From Pseudomonas sp. GM50 (GTDB lineage Bacteria; Pseudomonadota; Gammaproteobacteria; Pseudomonadales; Pseudomonadaceae), in contig NZ_AKJK01000102.1 in the NCBI RefSeq assembly GCF_000282375.1, positions 1 to 64,000 of the forward strand: a DNA stretch of 64,000 bases. The letters are read 5' to 3'. Shown here one piece after another: positions 7,865 through 16,095 of the stretch (the stretch's first letter is position 1; every line of letters starts with the position of its first letter). The notes below the pieces were generated by a model, which made no database searches, had not been told where the DNA came from, and saw nothing but the letters and a program-made list of their open reading frames with translations. Made by a program: the position numbers and the translations under genes.

Positions 7865-8866
7865 TCAGGACTCTTCGCGATAGCGCCCCGGGGTCATGCC
7901 GAACCAGCGCATGCAGGCTTTATGAAAGCTGCTCTGATCGCGAAAACCCAGCAACGCGCCAATGTACTTAACGCTGCGCACCGAGTTGCGCAGGAAGTTG
8001 TGTGCGAGCATCAGCCGCGCCTCATCCTGCAGCGCGGAGAAGTGCATGTCTTCATTGCTCAGGCGTCGTTGCAGGCTGCGCGCGCTAACCCCGACCACCT
8101 GGGCGATTTTGTCCAGGTCGCTGGGCACGCCTTGGGCCAGACGTTCGGACAGCACCCGTCGGACCCGCGCGGTCATCGAGTCATTGAGCAACAGGTTCAA
8201 GCGCGTGCGAGCGTATTCGACATGCAGGACATCCAATGCTGGATCGGCGGTGGGCAATGCAATCGAGCAGTCGTCGAGGCTGAACGTCAGGCTGTTGTAC
8301 GGTGCGTCGAACAACAGATTGCTGCCCAGCAAACGTTCCAGCCGGGAGGTGTCCGCGGGTTCGGGGTAGGTAAAGCTCGCCGCCTGGGGTTGGGGTTTGT
8401 GCTTGGGCAGCAGCCAGTGGACCAGCCCCAGCGTTTGCGCGGCACCAGCATCGATGAAGGGGCGGGGCGTCAGTGACGGTTCCATGCTGATGTCGAAGCC
8501 GATCAGTCTCAGCGCCTGGGGTTTGCGTTCCAGGCACATGCAGAAGCCGTTGCTGATCAATGAGTGATAGTCCACCAGGCGTTGCAGAGCGGTGCCCAGA
8601 GTGGCGCAGGACATCACGGCATAACCGAGCACCTCCAGATTGGCCGGGTGCGCCCGGGTATAGGCCAGCAGGCCGATATCTGGATTGCCGGTACGCTTTA
8701 CCGCTTCTTCCATCACCTTATAGACCAGCTCCAGCCCGACACCTTTGGGGTTTGCAAAGACCTCCTCGCTGCTGTCGAACTGCTTGAGCAAGGCTTCCAC
8801 GTTTGCACCTCCGTCGGTCAAGACATCGGCAAGCACCCGAAAACTGGCGCTGGTCATTCTGTGCAT
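7865..8866 (-). CDS. AraC-family regulator with arabinose-binding-like N-terminal domain
   Basis: A 333-residue protein. The N-terminal about 200 residues (SFRVLADVLTDGGANVEALL, then LGYAVMSCATLGTALQRLVD) match the domain found in OruR/ArgR-like AraC regulators of Pseudomonas. The C-terminus carries the AraC DNA-binding domain (VVGVSARSLQRRLSNED and KYIGALLGFRDQSSFHKA, ending in MTPGRYRE). ATG at 8866 is preferred because AGGA lies 7 bases upstream; the ATG at 8857 has no good ribosome site. Ligand and targets are unknown. It converges on the transporter gene and diverges from the EAL gene. Confidence 0.85.
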   Translation of the reverse strand: MHRMTSASFRVLADVLTDGGANVEALLKQFDSSEEVFANPKGVGLELVYKVMEEAVKRTGNPDIGLLAYTRAHPANLEVLGYAVMSCATLGTALQRLVDYHSLISNGFCMCLERKPQALRLIGFDISMEPSLTPRPFIDAGAAQTLGLVHWLLPKHKPQPQAASFTYPEPADTSRLERLLGSNLLFDAPYNSLTFSLDDCSIALPTADPALDVLHVEYARTRLNLLLNDSMTARVRRVLSERLAQGVPSDLDKIAQVVGVSARSLQRRLSNEDMHFSALQDEARLMLAHNFLRNSVRSVKYIGALLGFRDQSSFHKACMRWFGMTPGRYREES

Positions 8867-9116
8867 AGTTCATCCTGAAGTGGTAGCTAAGTGATATCGC
8901 GCGAGCCGGCGCATGATCGCAATAAACAAATCACCACAGTCGATTAACGGGACGACCACGTTTCCAAGGACAAACGAAAGGTATCCGGGAACACTTCCTG
9001 ACGGCGAAAGGCGGGGCGATTATGGCCGGCAGTCAACCCTTGCAGTCGCAGGAGCGCCCGTTCGGCGTAGTCACACTCAGCCGGCGACAAGCCGCTGCTT
9101 TGTCCACGGATGTGTC

Positions 9117-9872
9117 ATGCACAGAGTTAGAAACTTTTACAGTGAGTTGGCTCTCGGCCGATTGGTCCTGGCGTTCCAGCCGGTGGTTTGGTTACCCGAC
9201 AGCAGTCGGGTGCTGTATCAGGAGGGGTTGCTGCGGCATATCGATGCGCTGGGGAAAGGGGTCTATCCCTTTGCGATGCTGGAGAAACATCAACTGATGC
9301 GCGAGCTTGACCGCAGCGTGGTGCATAGCGTGATCGACAGCTTGCTGCTGGATGAACACCTGCGATTGGGCTGCAACATCTCCGCGCAAAGCGCCATCGT
9401 CGACCACTACTGGCAGGAGATCATCGCGCATTTGCGTGACGCCCCTTCGGTGGCCGCGCGACTGGTTATTGAAATCACCGAAAGCGCCACGCCGCCCAGC
9501 ACTTTGGCGGCAATTGAATTCGTCCTGTGCTTGCGCGAACTGGGCTGCCGGGTGGCCATCGACGACTTTGGCGCGGGGCTGGGTACCCTGGAATTCATTC
9601 GCCAGACCCGGCCGGACATCGTCAAGATCGACCAGGGTTACATCCAGCGTGCACGCCTGGAGACCAACAACGCCCAGACTCTTGGCCATTTGGTGCAGTT
9701 GTGCAAGACCCTGGCGCCGTGCGTGATCATTGAAGGGATTGAGTCCGAAGCCGACCGGGCGCTTGCCACCGCCTGCGGCAGCGAGTGGGGGCAAGGTTAC
9801 TTATTCGGGCGCCCGCAGATTGATGCGTTGGGTGCGCGGTGCCTGCTGCAACCGATGGGTAAGAGTGCTTGA
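9117..9872 (+). CDS. EAL-domain cyclic-di-GMP phosphodiesterase (stand-alone)
   Basis: From ATG 9117 the protein has 251 residues and is essentially one EAL domain. Signature residues are visible: EGLLR near residue 36 (a variant of the EAL motif that keeps the E and R), the N of CNISAQ, the ExE of VIEITES, the acidic pair in DDFGAG, the K of VKIDQGYI, the late E in IIEGIE, and Q of GQGYLFGRP. The catalytic set is therefore intact and hydrolysis of c-di-GMP is likely. No sensor or membrane segment is seen. The frame stays open upstream to 8913, so the start is uncertain; the upstream part looks non-coding. Confidence 0.8.
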   Translation: MHRVRNFYSELALGRLVLAFQPVVWLPDSSRVLYQEGLLRHIDALGKGVYPFAMLEKHQLMRELDRSVVHSVIDSLLLDEHLRLGCNISAQSAIVDHYWQEIIAHLRDAPSVAARLVIEITESATPPSTLAAIEFVLCLRELGCRVAIDDFGAGLGTLEFIRQTRPDIVKIDQGYIQRARLETNNAQTLGHLVQLCKTLAPCVIIEGIESEADRALATACGSEWGQGYLFGRPQIDALGARCLLQPMGKSA

Positions 9873-9875
9873 GAC

Positions 9876-10403
9876 CTAGCGCTTGCGACGATGGCCAGTG
9901 ATCATCGACAGCGGCAGGTTTTCACGCAAGCGGACGCTTTCCACCAGCGCGGCGACGATATGCACGCAAACCAACGCAAGCAGCGCATTGGCCATAAACT
10001 CGTGGACATCACGTAGCCAGTCCTCGCCCCAGAAATAGTCCACTTCTTCCATCAAAAAACCGCTGATACCCAGGCCGGTCATCAACAGCAGCATGAGGAC
10101 CATCACCAGTGCACCGATGGGAGAGTGCCCCATGCGGTGATAGCCCTTGCCGGAAAACAGCGCCCGGCCATGCTGGGCGACCCGCGTCGGGGTCGGCCAG
10201 AAGTCTGCCCAACGCGCCGCTGGCGGGCCGATGAATCCCCACACCACGCGCACCAGCACGACAGCCACGGCGTAATAGCCGAGCCAGCGATGCCAGCCGT
10301 CTCCTTCCTCATTGAGGAAGTAGTCGCTGATGAAGACAACCGCCAGGGACCAATGACAAACGCGTACGAGAGGGTCCCAGAGGCGCAGGGTTTCAGCTTT
10401 CAC
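9876..10403 (-). CDS. Cytochrome b561-family membrane protein
   Basis: A 175-residue protein with about four hydrophobic helices. Histidines are placed as haem ligands of bacterial b561 proteins (VRVCHWSLAVVF near the N-terminus, WHRWLGYYAV, then VHEFMANALLALVCVHIVAAL). The motif LWDPLVRVCHW is typical of the cytochrome b/b6-domain proteins that pair with PepSY or c-type proteins. It starts 7 bases after the stop of the PepSY gene, so the two form an operon. The role is probably electron transfer in the inner membrane; the partner is unknown. Confidence 0.88.
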   Translation of the reverse strand: MKAETLRLWDPLVRVCHWSLAVVFISDYFLNEEGDGWHRWLGYYAVAVVLVRVVWGFIGPPAARWADFWPTPTRVAQHGRALFSGKGYHRMGHSPIGALVMVLMLLLMTGLGISGFLMEEVDYFWGEDWLRDVHEFMANALLALVCVHIVAALVESVRLRENLPLSMITGHRRKR

Positions 10404-10410
10404 AGGGGGC

Positions 10411-10674
10411 CTATTCGATTTCTTCTTTCACGACCTTGCCGGTGACCGGGTCAAAGTAGATTTCGACTTTGCGCTTGTCTTTGTCCCAGCCGTAGATCTC
10501 GTAGCAATTGCCGCTCGTGACTTTGAACTTCTTGATGTTGTAGCCCTTGGCCTTGAGATCTTCCTGAAACTTGGCCTGGTCCTGCCATTGGGCCTTGTCG
10601 GCTGTGGTGCATTGAGTCCCGGCGAAAGCCAAGGGGGAGGCGGCAAGAAGGGAGAGCAACAGAAGTTTACGCAT
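10411..10674 (-). CDS. PepSY-domain periplasmic protein
   Basis: An 87-residue protein. Residues 1-18 are a signal peptide (MRKLLLLSLLAASPLAFA), and the mature part is one PepSY-type domain (LKAKGYNIKKFKVTSGNCYE, then KVEIYFDPVTGKVVKEEIE) with two cysteines that could form a disulfide. The Shine-Dalgarno GAGGAAAA precedes ATG 10674; the longer open frame upstream is rejected because it lacks the signal peptide at its start. It sits in an operon with the cytochrome b561 gene, an association often seen in Pseudomonas. Precise function is unknown. Confidence 0.85.
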   Translation of the reverse strand: MRKLLLLSLLAASPLAFAGTQCTTADKAQWQDQAKFQEDLKAKGYNIKKFKVTSGNCYEIYGWDKDKRKVEIYFDPVTGKVVKEEIE

Positions 10675-10711
10675 GGGTTTTCCTCGACATATTGTTGTTG
10701 TCTGACAACGC

Positions 10712-10731
10712 GAGAGATTCTCATCACTCTC
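10712..10731 (-). promoter_or_regulatory. Weak inverted repeat upstream of the PepSY gene
   Basis: On the minus strand GAGAGTGATGAGAATCTCTC forms an imperfect dyad (GAGA...TCTC) 38 bases before the PepSY start. Its centre (TGATGAGAATC) resembles half of a Fur site, but the match is poor. It could be a regulator-binding site for the PepSY-cytochrome operon. Confidence 0.25.
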
Positions 10732-10861
10732 CGCGCGCTGAAGGTTAGTTGAGCTTTGAATCGTTGTCACGATGTTGCGGGCTGCGAACAAACGCACAGG
10801 CGTTTGAACCGCTGTAGGAGCTTAACTGACCGGCATTGCGGTGTTGGATCCAGGTTTTCAC

Positions 10862-12985
10862 TCAGAACCGGTAGTTGGTGCTCAGCTCCAGAGTCCGTGG
10901 CGCTCCGGGAGTGATCAGGTCCACCGAGCCATGGGCCGAGGCGTAATAGTCCTTGTCGAAGACGTTGCGCAAGCGCAGCGCCATGTCCCATTTCGGCAAG
11001 TTGTAGAGCAACGCCGCGTCCACGGTGGTGTAGGCGGGCATGACCACCTGGTTGTCCAGGGCGGTGTAACGGTCATCGACATAGTTCGCCCCCATGCCCA
11101 CGCGCCAGGTATTGGTCAGCGAACGCACCAGCCAGAGGTTGGCACTGTGACGCGGGGTCAAGGTTGGTGTCTGGCCTTCGTTGGCAACGCCGTTGGTTCG
11201 GCTGTTGGACTTGGTAATCTCGGCGTCCAGATAGGCATAGCCGGCATAGACCTGCCACTTGTCACTCAACTGCCCGGTGGCGGTCAGTTCGAGACCGTCG
11301 GTGCGCTGCTCGCCAGACAGGACCAGCTTGGTCGGGTTCGCCGGATCGGTCGTTTTCATGTTGGTGCGTTCCAGACGGAACAGCGCCGCCGTCAACGCCA
11401 GGCGATTGTCGAGCAGGTCCCACTTGCCACCGATCTCGAAGTTGGTGGTTTGCTCCGGCTCAAGGTCCTGGTTGCTAGTGCTCAGGGCGAAGACTTCGGA
11501 GGAGGGTTGATAAGAACGACTCACCGAAATGTAGTAGGACTGAACCTGATCAGGCTGATAGACCAGGCCTGCGCGCGGGCTCCAGGTGTTGTCGGTTCGG
11601 GACATTGAGGCTCGCGTCAGGTCATCCGAATATTGCTGGTCGAACACGTCATAGCGCACCCCCAGCAAAGCTTTCCAGTGCGGGGTCAGTTCAATCAGAT
11701 CCTGGACGTAGAAACCGGCCGTGTCCTGGGTAGTGGTGCCCTTGGCGGTTTGTCGGTTGGCCTGGAACGGTACGTCGACCAAACCATCGCGGTACACCGG
11801 AACCCGCGCCACGTTGTTCTGACTGAAGACAGATTGATCCTTGACCTGACGCCCCAGCTCCACGCCATAAAGCAGGTTGTGGTTCATCCCCGCGAGCGTG
11901 GCCTGTTGCTTCAGTTCGGTCTGGTTGAACCAGCCGTCTTCCTTGCGCTGCACGTTGCCGCGATTGAGTTTTACCAGCAGTTCGCCGTTGGGGGCGGTGA
12001 CGAAACGTGTCGGGCTGGAATCGGCGAGTGTGTTGTTGCGATCCAGATCGTAGTGGTAATAGCGGCTGGTGTTGCTCAGGGTGAAGTCGTCGTTGATGCG
12101 GTAGTCGACGCCGGCCGTGAACGAGAACACTTCGCTGCGGGTGTAATCGTCATCCGGGTCGGCGGCACCGAAGCGCTTGTCCCGATCGACATCGACCGGG
12201 CGATCGCCCCGCGCGGGAATGCCGAAGTCGATCAAGCGTTTGTCATAGAGGTAAGTCGCCCCCAGGTTCAGCTCAAGATCGTCGGAGAGCTTGAAGTAGG
12301 CCGAAGGCGCAATGGCCTTGCGATCGATATAGCCGTCATCGCGAAAGGTGTCGCTGTTCTCCAGCGCGCCGGTCACCCGGAAGGCCTTGTCGTTTTGCTG
12401 CTGATCGGCCCAGCCGGCGTCGAACTGCGTGCGCTTTTTACCCTCGCTGTCGAAGCTGACACCCACTTCCTGCTTGGGGGTGAAGTTGGGTTTCTTGCTG
12501 ATGCTGTTGATCAGGCCACCGGATGAGCCACGGCCATAGAGCACCGCTGCCGGCCCCTTGATCACTTCCACGCGCTCGACGTTGGACAGATCGCGGAAGT
12601 ACAGCGCGTCGTCACGAACGCCGTCGACGTACATGTCGCCGATGGCACTGAAGCCGCGAATGGTGACTTGGTCGCGCTGGCCATCGCCATTGGAAAGACC
12701 GATGCCGGGGACGTTCTTTAGCACGTCTTCCATCGACTGTGCGCCCTGATCCTTGATCACGCTCTGGGGGATCACGTTCACCGTTTGCGGAATATCCCGC
12801 AGCGGCGCATCGATCTTCAGCGCACTGCGGCTGTCGGTTGGCCTGTAGCTCTGCTCGCTGTAATCACTGGTGACAGCGGTTGCAGGAAGGGCTAATGCCG
12901 ATTGGGTTTCTGCTTGCAAATCAGGTACTGCAAAAAGCCCCAGCAGTGAGAGAGAGGCCGGGTAAATGCGCGGTAAAGCCACCAT
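10862..12985 (-). CDS. TonB-dependent siderophore receptor (Fiu/PiuA-like catecholate type)
   Basis: A 707-residue outer-membrane protein. A signal peptide ends at about residue 25 (PDLQA). The plug domain shows the usual siderophore-receptor motifs (IPQTVNVIPQSVIKDQGAQS, VTIRGFSAIGDMYVDG, VERVEVIKGPAAVLYG). The barrel ends in NYRF with the terminal aromatic residue needed for assembly. Length and the DGVRDD segment resemble Fiu/PiuA-type catecholate receptors, but the ligand is not proven. AAAGGAG lies before ATG 12985, and a good Fur box is 23 bases upstream, so iron-starvation induction is expected. No TonB box could be assigned with certainty. Confidence 0.9.
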   Translation of the reverse strand: MVALPRIYPASLSLLGLFAVPDLQAETQSALALPATAVTSDYSEQSYRPTDSRSALKIDAPLRDIPQTVNVIPQSVIKDQGAQSMEDVLKNVPGIGLSNGDGQRDQVTIRGFSAIGDMYVDGVRDDALYFRDLSNVERVEVIKGPAAVLYGRGSSGGLINSISKKPNFTPKQEVGVSFDSEGKKRTQFDAGWADQQQNDKAFRVTGALENSDTFRDDGYIDRKAIAPSAYFKLSDDLELNLGATYLYDKRLIDFGIPARGDRPVDVDRDKRFGAADPDDDYTRSEVFSFTAGVDYRINDDFTLSNTSRYYHYDLDRNNTLADSSPTRFVTAPNGELLVKLNRGNVQRKEDGWFNQTELKQQATLAGMNHNLLYGVELGRQVKDQSVFSQNNVARVPVYRDGLVDVPFQANRQTAKGTTTQDTAGFYVQDLIELTPHWKALLGVRYDVFDQQYSDDLTRASMSRTDNTWSPRAGLVYQPDQVQSYYISVSRSYQPSSEVFALSTSNQDLEPEQTTNFEIGGKWDLLDNRLALTAALFRLERTNMKTTDPANPTKLVLSGEQRTDGLELTATGQLSDKWQVYAGYAYLDAEITKSNSRTNGVANEGQTPTLTPRHSANLWLVRSLTNTWRVGMGANYVDDRYTALDNQVVMPAYTTVDAALLYNLPKWDMALRLRNVFDKDYYASAHGSVDLITPGAPRTLELSTNYRF

Positions 12986-13007
12986 GAGCTCCTTTTTTAG
13001 TTATTGC

Positions 13008-13026
13008 GCTAATGATAACGATTACC
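13008..13026 (-). promoter_or_regulatory. Fur box of the siderophore receptor gene
   Basis: GCTAATGATAACGATTACC matches 15 of 19 positions of the Fur consensus GATAATGATAATCATTATC. It is placed 23 bases before the receptor start, where bound Fur-Fe(II) would block transcription. Confidence 0.75.
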
Positions 13027-13098
13027 TTTTGTAAGTAAATAAATATCATTCACACACAGAGTCGATACATTTGCCGTTGACCCGTACATGCGGGAAAA

Positions 13099-13122
13099 CA
13101 TATATTCGGTAAAACGCATATG
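13099..13122 (+). promoter_or_regulatory. Candidate ArsR operator
   Basis: CATAT at 13099-13103 and ATATG at 13118-13122 form an AT-rich imperfect dyad around ATTCGGTAAAACGC, about 47 bases before the arsR start. ArsR proteins bind AT-rich dyads overlapping their own promoter, so an autoregulatory operator here is plausible. The match is by position and symmetry only. Confidence 0.35.
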
Positions 13123-13168
13123 CCTGTATTCATTCGCACCGCGTGTACACCCAACGCAGAGAAACCCA

Positions 13169-13531
13169 ATGGCTGACCACCTGACGCCGACCACTGTTTT
13201 CAAATGCCTGGCTGACGACAACCGGGTCCGCATGATGCTGCTCATCGCACGAGAGGGTGAGCTGTGCGTCTGCGAGCTGACCTGTGCGTTGAATGAGAGC
13301 CAGCCCAAAGTCTCCAGGCACCTGGCGCAATTGCGCACAGGCGGATTGCTCTCGGACCGTCGGCAGGGCCAATGGGTTTATTACCGCCTGCACCCCAATC
13401 TCCCGGGCTGGGTGCATCAGGTGCTGACCGTGGTGCTCGAAGCCAACCAGCACTGGCTGAGCCCTGATGCCAGACGTCTTGAAGAAATGGGTGACCGTCC
13501 TGAACGGGCAGCGGCTTGCTGCCCGGCTTGA
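13169..13531 (+). CDS. arsR: ArsR-family arsenic-responsive repressor
   Basis: A 120-residue winged-helix repressor. ELCVCELTC (C33, C35, C39) matches the arsenite-binding start of the DNA-recognition region in ArsR, followed by NESQPKVSRHLAQLR. The C-terminus ends in a CC pair that might add metal ligands. ATG 13169 (MADHLTPTT) is chosen over the upstream in-frame ATG at 13088, because the intervening stretch looks like promoter sequence and includes the candidate operator. It heads an operon with an arsenic-type GAPDH and arsJ. Arsenite binding would release DNA and turn on the operon. Confidence 0.9.
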   Translation: MADHLTPTTVFKCLADDNRVRMMLLIAREGELCVCELTCALNESQPKVSRHLAQLRTGGLLSDRRQGQWVYYRLHPNLPGWVHQVLTVVLEANQHWLSPDARRLEEMGDRPERAAACCPA

Positions 13532-13578
13532 TGATTCCCAAAGCGCCACCCCTGACAACAGAAACAGAGCACACCAAC

Positions 13579-14583
13579 ATGACTATCAAAGTGGGCATCA
13601 ATGGTTTTGGCCGCATCGGTCGCCTCGCTCTGCGCGCAGCCTGGCGCTGGCCAGAATTTGAGTTCGTGCAGATCAACGATCCGGCAGGCGACGCGGCAAC
13701 GCATGCGCACCTGCTGAACTTCGACTCGGTGCATGGCCGTTGGAATGATCAGGCGAGCGCCACGGGTGACTGCATCGTCATCGACGGCAAACGAATCAAA
13801 GTTACCGCCAACAAAGCGATTGCCGACACCGATTGGTCGGGCTGCGATCTGGTGATTGAAGCCAGCGGCAAGATGAAGACCGTTGCGGTGCTTCAGGCTT
13901 ACCTCGACCAAGGCGTGAAGCGCGTGGTGGTCAGTGCTCCGGTGAAAGAAGAGGGCGCGCTGAACATCGTCATGGGCGTCAACCATCAGCTGTTCAACCC
14001 GGCGAAACATCACATCGTCACCGCCGCGTCGTGCACCACTAATTGTCTGGCGCCGGTGGTGAAGGTGATCCACGAGAAACTGGGCATTCGCCACGGCTCG
14101 ATCACCACCATCCACGACCTGACCAACACGCAAAGCATCCTCGACCAACCCCACAAGGATTTGCGCCGTGCCCGTGCATCGGGCATGAGTTTGATCCCGA
14201 CCAGCACCGGCTCGGCCACCGCGATTGCCGAGATCTTCCCGGAACTGCGCGGGCGTCTGAATGGCCACGCCGTGCGCGTACCGTTGGCCAACGCTTCGCT
14301 GACCGACTGTGTCTTTGAAGTCGAGCGCGTCACCACTGTCGAAGAAGTGAATCAGTTCCTCAAGGACGCGTCCGAGAACGAACTGAAAGACATCCTCGGT
14401 TTCGAGGAGCGTCCGCTGGTGTCCATCGACTACCGCACCGACCCGCGCTCATCGATCATCGATGCGCTGTCGACCATGGTCATCAACGGCACCCAGGTCA
14501 AACTCTATGCCTGGTACGACAATGAATGGGCTTATGCGAACCGCACTGTCGAACTGGCCAGGATGGTCGGCCTGGCCGTCTGA
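13579..14583 (+). CDS. ArsJ-associated glyceraldehyde-3-phosphate dehydrogenase
   Basis: A 334-residue GAPDH with the NAD-binding start VGINGFGRIGRLALR and the catalytic cysteine C152 in AASCTTNCLAP. ATG 13579 (MTIKVGING) lies 48 bases after the arsR stop; an upstream in-frame ATG would overlap arsR and lacks support. Its position between arsR and arsJ is the known arrangement in which this enzyme uses arsenate in place of phosphate to make 1-arseno-3-phosphoglycerate for export. It is therefore an arsenate-resistance enzyme rather than the glycolytic GapA. Confidence 0.92.
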   Translation: MTIKVGINGFGRIGRLALRAAWRWPEFEFVQINDPAGDAATHAHLLNFDSVHGRWNDQASATGDCIVIDGKRIKVTANKAIADTDWSGCDLVIEASGKMKTVAVLQAYLDQGVKRVVVSAPVKEEGALNIVMGVNHQLFNPAKHHIVTAASCTTNCLAPVVKVIHEKLGIRHGSITTIHDLTNTQSILDQPHKDLRRARASGMSLIPTSTGSATAIAEIFPELRGRLNGHAVRVPLANASLTDCVFEVERVTTVEEVNQFLKDASENELKDILGFEERPLVSIDYRTDPRSSIIDALSTMVINGTQVKLYAWYDNEWAYANRTVELARMVGLAV

Positions 14584-14592
14584 GGAGCGCTG

Positions 14593-15813
14593 ATGAAAGC
14601 GTTGTCAGCCCTCGCTCCGTCAGTGCGGCAGTACTTGCTCGTGACGGGCAATTACTGGGCCTTCACCCTCACCGACGGTGCTTTGCGCATGTTGGTGGTG
14701 CTGCATTTTCACGCGTTGGGCTACAGCCCGCTGCAAATCGCGGCGTTGTTTCTGTTCTACGAACTGTTTGGTGTGATCACCAATCTGCTGGGCGGTTATC
14801 TCGGCGCCCGACTGGGCTTGAACCGGACCATGAACATCGGGTTGGGGATGCAGGTTGTGGCGCTGTTGATGCTGACGGTGCCAGTGGCCTGGCTGACGAT
14901 TCCTTGGGTGATGGGCGCGCAGGCGTTGTCGGGGATCGCCAAAGACCTGAACAAGATGAGCGCCAAAAGCTCGATCAAGCTGTTAGTGCCCGAGGGGCAG
15001 CAGGGCACGCTTTACCAATGGATAGCCATCTTCACCGGCTCGAAGAATGCACTCAAGGGTGTTGGTTTCTTTCTCGGCGGGGCATTGCTCGCCCTGATCG
15101 GGTTCAAAGGGGCATTGCTGGCCATGGCGGGTGTGCTGGCGCTGATCTGGGTCAGCAGCTTGATCCTGTTGAAGAAGGATTTGGGCAAGGCCAAAGCCAA
15201 GCCCAGGTTTCGCGACATCCTGTCCAAAAGCCAGGCCATCAACATTCTGTCAGCGGCCCGGATGTTTTTGTTCGGTGCTCGTGATGTCTGGTTTGTCGTG
15301 GCGTTGCCGGTGTACTTGAGCAGCGTCTTTGGCTGGGACTTCTGGAAGGTCGGTGGATTTCTCGCGGCCTGGGTGATCGGCTACGGCATCGTGCAATCGT
15401 TGGCGCCGCGAATCACTGGCAAGAAACGGGGGCATGTTCCTGATGGTCGCGCTGCCTTTCTGTGGGCGTTTGCTCTGGCAGGCCTGCCCGCGGCAATCGC
15501 TTTGGGGCTGAACACCGGGTTGTCGCAACAGGCGGTGTTGTTAGGCGGATTGATGGTCTTTGGTGCGCTGTTCGCGGTGAACTCCTCGCTGCACAGCTAC
15601 CTGATCGTGTCCTATGCCAAGGAAGACGGCGTGTCGCTGGACGTGGGTTTTTACTACATGTCCAACGCCATGGGACGGCTGATCGGCACCGTGCTGTCTG
15701 GCTGGGTTTATCAGGCTTTCGGGTTGGGAGCGTGTTTATGGATATCCAGCGCGTTTGTTATTTTCGCGGCATTGATTTCTATTGCGTTACCGAGGCATGC
15801 CGAAGTGAGTTAA
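14593..15813 (+). CDS. arsJ: ArsJ, organoarsenical (1-arseno-3-phosphoglycerate) efflux MFS permease
   Basis: A 406-residue multi-helix membrane protein starting MKALSALAPSVRQYLLVTGN. The segments NYWAFTLTDGALRMLVVLHF and LFGVITNLLGGYLGARLGLN are characteristic of ArsJ. It starts 9 bases after the GAPDH stop with GAGGAGC as ribosome site, so it is co-transcribed and co-regulated by ArsR. ArsJ exports the unstable 1-arseno-3-phosphoglycerate, which breaks down outside into arsenate. No T-rich terminator is obvious after the stop. Confidence 0.93.
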   Translation: MKALSALAPSVRQYLLVTGNYWAFTLTDGALRMLVVLHFHALGYSPLQIAALFLFYELFGVITNLLGGYLGARLGLNRTMNIGLGMQVVALLMLTVPVAWLTIPWVMGAQALSGIAKDLNKMSAKSSIKLLVPEGQQGTLYQWIAIFTGSKNALKGVGFFLGGALLALIGFKGALLAMAGVLALIWVSSLILLKKDLGKAKAKPRFRDILSKSQAINILSAARMFLFGARDVWFVVALPVYLSSVFGWDFWKVGGFLAAWVIGYGIVQSLAPRITGKKRGHVPDGRAAFLWAFALAGLPAAIALGLNTGLSQQAVLLGGLMVFGALFAVNSSLHSYLIVSYAKEDGVSLDVGFYYMSNAMGRLIGTVLSGWVYQAFGLGACLWISSAFVIFAALISIALPRHAEVS

Positions 15814-16095
15814 ATTGCTCTGATCAAGGCTGTTTCACTCGTTTTTAGTTGAAGTGTGCAATTTTAATTTCTGTTTTTATTTGTCGTTCTGTCATTTTTC
15901 AGGCGTCAAATATTTGCAATTTGCTATATGGATCGAAAAGCAATTGGTCTTAGCACAATTTATTCATACGCATTCTTTGCAACTTCAGCCTTAAATAAAT
16001 GCACCAGACCCGGCTGCGAGGGAAACTACAAGCACCAGACAACTAAAAGATTCGCCACAATAAAAATCAAACCTCCTTATAAGTCGGTGATTATC

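Noticed and set aside
11633..12526. 297-codon plus-strand frame opposite the siderophore receptor
   Set aside because: The receptor is full-length and well conserved; the antisense frame shows no domain or signal.
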